The position numbers were made by a program, and so were the translations under genes. Source: Betaproteobacteria bacterium (GTDB lineage Bacteria > Pseudomonadota > Gammaproteobacteria > Burkholderiales > Rhodocyclaceae). From it: a DNA stretch of 5,561 bases. The notes under the pieces were generated by a model. The model saw nothing but the letters and a program-made list of their open reading frames with translations. It was not told the origin of the DNA and searched no databases. Where the stretch lies: positions 1 to 5,561 of the forward strand of contig JAIFNM010000181.1 of NCBI GenBank assembly GCA_020047725.1, written 5' to 3'. Positions 1 through 5,561 of this stretch are shown in pieces (positions within the stretch are counted from its first letter, which is position 1; each line of letters opens with the position of its first letter).

Positions 1-2
1 CG

Positions 3-560
3 CGCTTCGAGCGCGTGCTGCGCGAGCGACTTGGAAGCATGTCGCTCGATGCCCCGGTGGAGTCACTCCGGCTGGATGCTACGAATGTGGCTTCCCTTCC
101 AGGGCGTAGCCAGGCCTTGTTTGATGATGCGAATGCCGGGCAGGACGCCATTGGCACCTTGCTGGAGCGGCTGAGCGCACGACTCGGGGAGCAGCAGGTC
201 TATCGCGTGGCAGTGAATGATGATCATCGTCCCGAGTGCGCTACGCGACGCGCAACCCTGTTCGAAAAGACCACGCGGGGTGCACAATCGGTATTCCCCC
301 GGCCACTCTGGCTGCTCGACAAGCCGGAATCCCTGGCGGAAGTTGATGGGCGCCCCTATCGCCATGGCTATCTGAAGCTATTGGCCGGGCCGGAACGTAT
401 CGAATCAGGCTGGTGGGATAGCGGCGAAACAAGTAACGAATTTACCGGCGATATTCGTCGCGACTATTTCATCGCACTTTCGGCCAATGCCTGCTGGCTG
501 TGGATTTATCGCGAATGTCGCGCTCCGGGCGGCTGGTTCCTGCAGGGTTTTTTTGCATGA
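3..560 (+). CDS. imuB: ImuB, inactive Y-family polymerase-like mutasome adaptor (C-terminal part; 5' end outside window)
   Basis: The reading frame is already open at the left edge; 185 residues are visible and end at TGA 558-560. A GTG at 15-17 could be read as a start, but the upstream codons (Arg-Phe-Glu-Arg) continue the same protein, so this is a fragment. The visible part is the ImuB tail: a DAPVESLRLDA segment ending the little-finger-like region, a possible clamp-binding QALF, a DHRPE motif, PRPLWLL, then the closing block GPERIESGWWD...RRDYFIA...WLWIYRE...GWFLQGFFA. In the known family, ImuB lacks the catalytic acidic residues of active Y-family polymerases and acts as a hub that binds the sliding clamp, DnaE2 and ImuA during SOS mutagenesis in the cytoplasm. 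The catalytic region is outside the window, so its inactivity is inferred. The gene overlaps dnaE2 by four bases, implying one transcript. The stretch SGETSNEFTG just after GWWD looks longer than the short turn I expect there. Confidence 0.9.
   Translation, partial: RFERVLRERLGSMSLDAPVESLRLDATNVASLPGRSQALFDDANAGQDAIGTLLERLSARLGEQQVYRVAVNDDHRPECATRRATLFEKTTRGAQSVFPRPLWLLDKPESLAEVDGRPYRHGYLKLLAGPERIESGWWDSGETSNEFTGDIRRDYFIALSANACWLWIYRECRAPGGWFLQGFFA
111..122 (+). other. Possible sliding-clamp-binding motif (QALF) in ImuB
   Basis: Codons 111-122 encode Gln-Ala-Leu-Phe, preceded by Gly-Arg-Ser and followed by Asp-Asp. It lies just after the little-finger-like region, where other ImuB proteins carry a clamp motif of the QLxLF or QLPLW type. 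It is a shortened, degenerate match, so the role is inferred from position and residues only. Confidence 0.35.
544..547 (+). promoter_or_regulatory. Weak ribosome binding site for dnaE2 (AGGG)
   Basis: AGGG lies nine bases before the ATG at 557, inside the end of imuB. It is the only Shine-Dalgarno-like sequence near that start. It supports ATG 557 over the in-frame GTG at 500, whose use would add 19 residues with no resemblance to DnaE2. The weak match and the ATGA overlap suggest initiation depends partly on ribosomes terminating on imuB. Confidence 0.45.
548..554 (+). other. Seven-T run in phase for -1 frameshifting from imuB into dnaE2
   Basis: In the imuB frame the bases read T TTT TTT, followed by GCA and TGA. 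This fits the X_XXY_YYZ slippery pattern in the correct phase. A one-base backward slip would continue as TGC then ATG AAA, which is exactly the dnaE2 frame, with no stop between. The product would be an ImuB-DnaE2 fusion joined through Phe-Phe-Cys-Met-Lys. The phase is seen directly; use of the site is speculative. Confidence 0.3.
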
Positions 561-3500
561 AAACACCTGCAGCCTTGCCGGACTATGCTGAATTACATTG
601 TGTCTCCAACTTCAGCTTCCTGCGCGGCGCCTCGCATGCGGAAGAGCTTGTGGGGCAGGCGAAGGTGCTTGGCTATGGCGCGCTGGCCATCACCGACGAA
701 TGTTCCGTCGCAGGCGTTGTGCGCGCACATGTGGCTGCCAAGCAGGCCGGACTCAAGCTTATTATCGGCACGGAACTGCTTCTGAGTGGCGGCATGAAGC
801 TCGTTCTGCTGGCACAAAACCGCGCCGGTTACGGCAATCTCTGCGCCACCATTAGCCTTGGGCGACGTCGCGCAGAGAAGGGCCGTTATCAACTGACCCG
901 CAGCGATCTGGTCCGCGGTGTGCCTGATTGTCTTGCCCTCTGGATCGCCGCCCCGGAATCCACTACGGATGAAGGGCAGTGGCTTGGCTCTGCCTTCCCG
1001 GGGCGCAGCTGGGCCGTTTTCGAGCGTCATCTGCAACCGGATGACGGAGAACGACTGGCAGGGCTACGCGTATTGTCCGCCGCCAGTGGCCTGCCGCTGG
1101 TCGCCTGTGGCGATGTGCATATGCATGTGCGTGGGCGCCGAGCCTTGCAGGATGTGCTGGCCGCCCTCCGTCTCAACACGCCGGTGGATCACGCTGGCCA
1201 TGCCCTGTTTACCAATGGTGAACGGCATTTGCGTACCCGCCTGCGTCTGTCGCGTCTGTACCCGCCTGAACTGCTTGCAGAAACACTGCGCATTGCCGCG
1301 CTGTGCGATTTTTCCCTGAGTGAATTGCGCTACGAGTATCCCGAAGAAGTCGTTCCCGCAGGGCAGACGCTTTCCGGCTACCTGAGTGCCGAAGTGGAGA
1401 ATGGGCTGGCCGTGCGTTACCCGAACGGCGCGAGCGACAAGGTTCGCCAGCAGATCACGCACGAATTGGCGCTGATTGCCGAGATGAACTACGAGGCCTA
1501 CTTTCTCACCGTCTACGATATCGTCAAGTTCGCCCGAGAGAAGGCGATCCTCTGTCAGGGCCGGGGTTCCGCCGCCAACTCGGCGGTGTGCTACGCGCTG
1601 GGGATTACCGAGGTCGATCCGGCGCAGTCCGACATGCTGTTCGAGCGCTTCATCTCGAAGGAACGCAATGAACCACCGGATATCGATGTCGACTTCGAGC
1701 ATCAGCGGCGCGAGGAGGTCATCCAGTACATTTATGCCAAGTATGGTCGCGAGCGTGCAGCGCTCACCGCTGTGGTCATCTGTTACCGGACACGTTCGGC
1801 ACTGCGCGATAGCGGTCGCGCCCTGGGCATCGACATTGATCGCATCAATGCCCTGACTTCGTCGCTGGCCTGGTGGGATAAACGTGAAGAACTGCCGCAG
1901 CGCTTTGCCGCCGCCGGACTCGATCCACACAGTCCGCGCGTTGAAAAATGGCTGATCCTGGCCAAACAGTTGATGGGTTTTCCGCGCCACCTGTCGCAGC
2001 ATGTCGGCGGTTTTGTCATGAGCCGCGGGCGGCTTGATCGGCTGGTTCCCATCGAGAACGCGGCCATGCCGGAGCGCAGCATCATCCAGTGGGACAAGGA
2101 CGACATCGACGCCCTGGGGCTGATGAAGGTTGATGTATTGGCGCTTGGCATGCTGACGGCCATCCGGCGCGCACTCGACGAAATCTCGAAACGGGAGGGG
2201 CGGAACTTCCGCATGCAGGACATTCCGCGCGACGACCCGGCGGTCTACAGAATGATCGGCCACGCCGATACGATTGGCGTCTTCCAGATCGAATCGCGCG
2301 CCCAGATGGCCATGCTGCCGCGCCTCAAGCCGCGTTGTTTCTACGATCTGGTCATTGAGGTGGCCCTTGTTCGGCCGGGACCAATCCAGGGCGACATGGT
2401 GCATCCCTATCTGCGGCGACGTCAGGGGCTTGAACCCGTGACGTATCCTTCAGTTACGGTGAAGAGGGTGTTGCAGCGTACTCTTGGCGTGCCCATTTTT
2501 CAGGAACAGGTGATGCAACTTGCCGTCGTCGCCGCAGGTTTCACGCCCGGCGAGGCCGATCAGTTACGGCGCTCGATGGCGGCATGGAAGCGGCGCGGTG
2601 GCGTTGAACACTTCCGCGACAAGTTGATCAATGGCATGCTGGCCCGTAACTACTCCCGCGAATTTGCCGAGGCGATTTTTCGCCAGATCGAGGGTTTTGG
2701 CGAATACGGCTTCCCGGAATCGCACGCGGCAAGTTTTGCCATGCTGAGTTATGTGTCGGCGTGGCTCAAATGCCATGAGCCGGCGGCCTTCCTGGTTGGT
2801 TTGCTCAATGCCCAGCCGATGGGCTTCTATTCGGCTTCGCAACTGGTACAGGATGCCAGGCGTAATCCTCGCCATCAAATCGAGGTGCGGCCACCGGATG
2901 TACAGCACAGCGCATGGGAAGCAAGACTGGAAGGCGACAATTGCTCGGCGGTGCGTCTTGGGCTGCGCCAGATCAAGGGACTGGGGCCAGAGACTGGGGA
3001 GCGCATCGCGTCGTCGCGAACGTTCAGTGACGTAGCCGATCTCGCCCGACGGGCCGGTTTGAACCGTGATGAGATGGACAAACTGGCCGCTGCGGGTGCG
3101 CTGGCCGGGCTGGCCGGGCACCGTCGTCAGGCGGCCTGGACGGTAGCAGCGGTGCCGGTCCAGCGCGATCTCTTGCTGGAAGCGGCAGTCAGCGAAACGG
3201 TAACGGCTTTGGCCGCGCCGGGCGAAGGCGAGGAACTCGTTACCGATTACGCCACCTTGAGTTTGACGCTCGGTCGCCATCCCTTGAGTCTTTTACGCCG
3301 CCTGCTTGAGCGGCGACGCTATATCACCACATCAGCTTTGCGCGGCCTCACCCACAATTGTCCGGCCTGCTGCGCCGGCATTGTGACGGGCCGCCAGCGC
3401 CCGGGAACGGCCAGCGGCGTCATCTTTCTGACACTGGAGGATGAGACGGGGCTAGCCAATGTCATCGTCCATTCGAAGCTGGCCGAAAGCCAGCGGCGTG

Positions 3501-3640
3501 AGCTATTGAGTTCGCGATTGCTTGGTGTGCTGGGCGTATTGCAGCGTGAAGGCGAGGTCGTGCATCTGATCGCCAAGCGGCTCATGGATCACACAGAACT
3601 TCTAGGGCGTTTGCCGACCAGCAGTCGGGACTTCCACTAA
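557..3640 (+). CDS. dnaE2: Error-prone DNA polymerase III alpha subunit DnaE2 (also called ImuC)
   Basis: A complete C-family DNA polymerase of 1027 residues, within the usual DnaE2 length. It extends DNA across lesions in the SOS response and works with ImuB and ImuA. Domains in order: PHP domain about 1-200, with HCVSNFSFLRGAS (14-26), ITDECSVAG (45-53) and GDVHMH (185-190); palm and catalytic core with GRGSAANS (335-342), PPDIDVDF (373-380) and MKVDVLAL, giving the expected catalytic aspartates D377, D379 and D526; LSQHVGG (479-485); VRPGPIQG (605-612); a fingers motif FQEQVMQLA from 648; GFGEYGFPESHA from 713; a helix-hairpin-helix near 800-840 (QIKGLGP); an OB fold about 941-1010 (RQRPGT...TLEDETG); and the typical SRDFH C-terminus. 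The PHP metal ligands are degenerate, as expected for a non-proofreading enzyme. ATG 557 is chosen because the DnaE2 N-terminus begins there and it overlaps the imuB stop. No frameshift or missing catalytic residue is seen. Expression is probably SOS-controlled from an upstream promoter outside the window. Confidence 0.97.
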   Translation: MKTPAALPDYAELHCVSNFSFLRGASHAEELVGQAKVLGYGALAITDECSVAGVVRAHVAAKQAGLKLIIGTELLLSGGMKLVLLAQNRAGYGNLCATISLGRRRAEKGRYQLTRSDLVRGVPDCLALWIAAPESTTDEGQWLGSAFPGRSWAVFERHLQPDDGERLAGLRVLSAASGLPLVACGDVHMHVRGRRALQDVLAALRLNTPVDHAGHALFTNGERHLRTRLRLSRLYPPELLAETLRIAALCDFSLSELRYEYPEEVVPAGQTLSGYLSAEVENGLAVRYPNGASDKVRQQITHELALIAEMNYEAYFLTVYDIVKFAREKAILCQGRGSAANSAVCYALGITEVDPAQSDMLFERFISKERNEPPDIDVDFEHQRREEVIQYIYAKYGRERAALTAVVICYRTRSALRDSGRALGIDIDRINALTSSLAWWDKREELPQRFAAAGLDPHSPRVEKWLILAKQLMGFPRHLSQHVGGFVMSRGRLDRLVPIENAAMPERSIIQWDKDDIDALGLMKVDVLALGMLTAIRRALDEISKREGRNFRMQDIPRDDPAVYRMIGHADTIGVFQIESRAQMAMLPRLKPRCFYDLVIEVALVRPGPIQGDMVHPYLRRRQGLEPVTYPSVTVKRVLQRTLGVPIFQEQVMQLAVVAAGFTPGEADQLRRSMAAWKRRGGVEHFRDKLINGMLARNYSREFAEAIFRQIEGFGEYGFPESHAASFAMLSYVSAWLKCHEPAAFLVGLLNAQPMGFYSASQLVQDARRNPRHQIEVRPPDVQHSAWEARLEGDNCSAVRLGLRQIKGLGPETGERIASSRTFSDVADLARRAGLNRDEMDKLAAAGALAGLAGHRRQAAWTVAAVPVQRDLLLEAAVSETVTALAAPGEGEELVTDYATLSLTLGRHPLSLLRRLLERRRYITTSALRGLTHNCPACCAGIVTGRQRPGTASGVIFLTLEDETGLANVIVHSKLAESQRRELLSSRLLGVLGVLQREGEVVHLIAKRLMDHTELLGRLPTSSRDFH

Positions 3641-3645
3641 TGCGA

Positions 3646-3725
3646 TCAAGTCTGACAAAGGCCTGCCCTATTTCGTTTGAACTAATCCGGGAATTTTCAG
3701 GCCGGATCAATCGTAGTCAGCTTGA
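3646..3725. repeat. Long-range imperfect inverted repeat enclosing the dnaE2/GH31 gap
   Basis: TCAAGTCTGAC (3646-3656) pairs with GTCAGCTTGA (3716-3725): ten base pairs with one bulged T at 3651, separated by 59 bases. The right arm overlaps the stop codon of the convergent GH31 gene (3717-3719). It encloses the shorter hairpin at 3685-3707, so the whole gap could fold as a branched stem. No function is established. Confidence 0.3.
3685..3707. terminator. Weak hairpin between convergent genes, possible bidirectional terminator
   Basis: ATCCGG (3685-3690) and CCGGAT (3702-3707) form a perfect 6-bp stem with an 11-base loop, in the gap between two genes transcribed towards each other. Neither side has a clear run of T after the stem, so this is not a classic intrinsic terminator. 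The location is what suggests the role. The rest of the gap (3641-3684 and 3708-3716) shows nothing else I recognise apart from the arms of the outer repeat. Confidence 0.25.
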
Positions 3726-5561
3726 CGACTGGATTTGACGCATTGACTCCAGCATCTGGATTGCTGCGCTGTCTTTTTTGACAAAAACGGGAATGCAAGC
3801 AAGCACCGTTTTGCGCATAACCGTCTGACCTCCCTGCATTTCCTCGCCAGAAAACGGATCGACCCATACCACGCCAGCAGGCAGGGTGACCGGCCGTTGT
3901 TGCTGGCCTTCTGCCAGCACCGGCGCAACCAGGATGTCTGGGCCGAACATGTATTGATCTTCGATGGACCAGCTTTGCGTTTGCTCCGGAAAGTCATAGA
4001 ACATCGGGCGCACCAGCGGTGTGCCGTATTCGTGCGCACGGAGCATTTGCTCGTGGACATAGGGCCGCAAGCTTTCGCGGAGGCGAAGATACTTGAGCAG
4101 CAGTTCGTAGACTGCCGGACCGAAACTCCATAGTTCATTGCCTGATCCGGAGTTGCATTGGGCGATGCCGTCGCGGTACTTCTCGTCCGGATCGATCATC
4201 GGATCCCGGTATCCGTGCATTCTCAAAATCGGTGTGAAGACCGCCCACTGGAACCAGCGAATCAGGAGTTCGTGAAAAGCCGGATCGTTCACGTTGCCCC
4301 CGTGGAAACCCCCGATATCCATCGTCCACCATGGTATTCCCGCCATGCCCATGTTCAGGCTGGCACTCAACTGGTTGCGCATCGAGTCGAAGGATGAGTG
4401 AATGTCGCCGGACCATACCAGTGCCCCATATCGCTGGCTTCCCGCCCAGGCGCAGCGAACCAGATTGACGACCCCGGTCTTGCCTTCGCTGCACAAGCCA
4501 TCAAAAAAGGCTTTGGAATAGAGGGCTGGATAGATATTGCCAACTTCTAGAACGTTGCCCAGATGGTAGCGATAGTTGTCAAAGTCATAGACGCTGTATT
4601 CCGGCTCTGCTTCATCGAGCCAAAACAGGTCTACGCCAAGGTCCAGATAATTCTTCTTCGCCTGCTCCCATACGTATCTCCGGGCGTCCGGGTGCGTCGC
4701 ATCAAAGAACTTCGTGTTGCCGAGGTAATCGAAGTTGATGTCGATTCCCTTCTTGGTGTGGACGAGATAGCCCTTTTCGCGCATCACCTTGTAGTTCTCG
4801 GTGCGGCTATCGACCGTCGGCCAGACCGAGACCATCAACTTGATCCCCATTGAAGCCAGTTCTTCGGTCATGGACTTAGGGTCCGGCCAGTCTCGCGGGT
4901 CGAAACACCAGTCGCCCTGATTGGTCCAATGGAAGAAATCGGCAACGATGACCGAGAGATCAATATTGCGTCGCTTGTACTCGCGCGCCACGTCCAGCAA
5001 TTCAGCCTGGCTGCGGTAGCGCAGCTTGCATTGCCACAGACCGAGCAGTTCCTCGGGCATCATTGGCGGCATGCCGGTCGCCGCAACGTAGGAGTGCAGG
5101 ATTTCTGCTGGGGTATCGCCGGCGGTAATCCAGTAATCCATTTGCCGGGTCGCTTTTGCGGACCAGCGCGTCTCGTTCTTGGCGAAAGCGGCTTCGCCCA
5201 CGGCCGGGTTATTCCACAGGAAACCGTACCCCAGGCTGGACAGCATAAACGGGACACTCGCCTGCGAGTTGCGTTGAGCCAGTTCGAGTACGCAGCCTTT
5301 CAGGTTGAGGTGCGGCTGCTGATATTGGCCCATCCCATAGAGATGCTCATCCGGGTTGGACTCGAAGCGAATATTCAGTTCGAACGCGTCACCCTGCAAG
5401 GGCCTGATGTCACGCCCGCTGATACTGAGTGCGCTGATGCTCTTGGGTTTGTGTGTTCCGACGCTCCAGAATGGCTCGCCCACGTCCCTTTGTCGCCAGA
5501 ACTCTTCAAGCAGACGATCACCGCGCTGGTTATGGAAAGCCAATCGACCCTGAAAGTCGAT
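3717..5561 (-). CDS. Glycoside hydrolase family 31 alpha-glycosidase (alpha-xylosidase/alpha-glucosidase-like; N-terminus outside window)
   Basis: 614 residues are visible. The frame is open to the right edge, so the N-terminus is missing. A TTG at 5543 could be read as a start, but the preceding codons (Ile-Asp-Phe-Gln-Gly-Arg) continue the protein. Numbered from that TTG: N-terminal beta-sandwich domain about 1-160 (EHLYGMGQYQQP, GYGFLWNNP); (beta/alpha)8 catalytic domain about 165-480 with LGLWQCKLRYRS (W170), GDWCFDPRDWPDP (near 210-222), FWLDEAEPE with the likely nucleophile D310, WSGDIHSSF with the likely acid/base D380, WWTMDIGGF, and RMHGYRDP with H443; then C-terminal beta domains with QYMFGPDILVAPV (530-542) and LPAGVVWVDPFSG. 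The 70-residue spacing between D310 and D380 fits GH31. The family retains anomeric configuration and cleaves, or transfers, terminal alpha-linked sugars. The WLDEAEPEY region resembles the XylS-like alpha-xylosidase branch, but the substrate cannot be fixed from sequence alone. A signal peptide cannot be judged. It is convergent with dnaE2, with a 76-bp gap, and has no obvious operon partner here. Confidence 0.93.
   Translation of the reverse strand: MDFQGRLAFHNQRGDRLLEEFWRQRDVGEPFWSVGTHKPKSISALSISGRDIRPLQGDAFELNIRFESNPDEHLYGMGQYQQPHLNLKGCVLELAQRNSQASVPFMLSSLGYGFLWNNPAVGEAAFAKNETRWSAKATRQMDYWITAGDTPAEILHSYVAATGMPPMMPEELLGLWQCKLRYRSQAELLDVAREYKRRNIDLSVIVADFFHWTNQGDWCFDPRDWPDPKSMTEELASMGIKLMVSVWPTVDSRTENYKVMREKGYLVHTKKGIDINFDYLGNTKFFDATHPDARRYVWEQAKKNYLDLGVDLFWLDEAEPEYSVYDFDNYRYHLGNVLEVGNIYPALYSKAFFDGLCSEGKTGVVNLVRCAWAGSQRYGALVWSGDIHSSFDSMRNQLSASLNMGMAGIPWWTMDIGGFHGGNVNDPAFHELLIRWFQWAVFTPILRMHGYRDPMIDPDEKYRDGIAQCNSGSGNELWSFGPAVYELLLKYLRLRESLRPYVHEQMLRAHEYGTPLVRPMFYDFPEQTQSWSIEDQYMFGPDILVAPVLAEGQQQRPVTLPAGVVWVDPFSGEEMQGGQTVMRKTVLACIPVFVKKDSAAIQMLESMRQIQSSS

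Larger units (their letters stand above)
540..572 (+). promoter_or_regulatory. Inverted repeat spanning the dnaE2 start (possible translational-coupling hairpin)
   Basis: CTGCAGG at 540-546 is perfectly complementary to CCTGCAG at 566-572, giving a 7-bp stem with a 19-base loop. The loop holds the seven-T run, the imuB TGA and the dnaE2 ATG. The left arm covers most of the weak Shine-Dalgarno AGGG (544-547). If it forms in mRNA it would hide the dnaE2 ribosome site until ribosomes finishing imuB open it. Each arm contains the self-complementary CTGCAG, so chance pairing is a real alternative. Confidence 0.35.

Noticed and set aside
500..556. GTG at 500 as an upstream start of dnaE2.
   Set aside because: The extra 19 residues come from the imuB coding region in another frame and do not resemble DnaE2. 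The ATG at 557 has the family N-terminus and the ATGA overlap.
1064..2404. Open frame of 446 codons on the minus strand inside dnaE2.
   Set aside because: It lies wholly opposite a strongly conserved polymerase core, its translation shows no recognisable domain, and long antisense frames are common opposite GC-rich genes.
2564..3280. Open frame of 238 codons on the minus strand inside dnaE2.
   Set aside because: Same reasoning: an antisense shadow of the DnaE2 fingers and helix-hairpin-helix region, with no protein-family features.
3769..3784. LexA-box-like sequence CTGT-N8-ACAA.
   Set aside because: It differs by one base from the CTGT-N8-ACAG form, but lies inside the 3' coding end of the GH31 gene and far from any start, so it is probably chance.
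3707..4494. Two overlapping minus-strand open frames (3707-4138 and 4135-4494) in another frame of the GH31 gene.
   Set aside because: The GH31 frame across this region carries intact conserved motifs (DIGGF, RMHGYRDP, QYMFGPD), so these are shadows and not signs of a frameshift.
5541..5543. TTG (minus strand) as the true start of the GH31 gene.
   Set aside because: The frame continues upstream to the window edge with codons that suit the family's N-terminal domain, and the visible length is short for GH31.

Overview
The window most likely comes from a betaproteobacterium, possibly of the Rhodocyclales type. This rests on the character of the ImuB and DnaE2 proteins, the fairly GC-rich codon use and the compact layout. 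No marker gene is present to prove it, so the assignment is an inference.

Layout. Positions 3-560 (+) hold the C-terminal end of ImuB, an inactive Y-family polymerase relative that acts as a mutasome adaptor; its N-terminal part lies outside the window. Positions 557-3640 (+) hold a complete dnaE2, the error-prone C-family DNA polymerase. Its ATG overlaps the imuB stop codon as ATGA. A 76-bp gap (3641-3716) separates it from a convergent gene. Positions 3717-5561 (-) hold most of a glycoside hydrolase family 31 (GH31) alpha-glycosidase whose N-terminus runs off the right edge.

How the genes work together. ImuB and DnaE2 are the last two parts of the SOS mutagenesis cassette usually ordered imuA-imuB-dnaE2. 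ImuB links DnaE2 to the sliding clamp, and DnaE2 performs translesion synthesis. The cassette promoter, and any LexA operator, would lie upstream of imuA and outside the window. The GH31 enzyme belongs to carbohydrate breakdown, is transcribed towards the cassette, and has no evident functional link to it.

Points of interest. The imuB/dnaE2 junction carries a seven-T run in the correct phase for a -1 frameshift that would fuse ImuB to DnaE2. It also carries a 7-bp inverted repeat that could mask the dnaE2 ribosome binding site. The convergent gap holds nested inverted repeats. I see no tRNA or rRNA genes, CRISPR array, insertion sequence or integrase, and no convincing evidence of a wholly new system.
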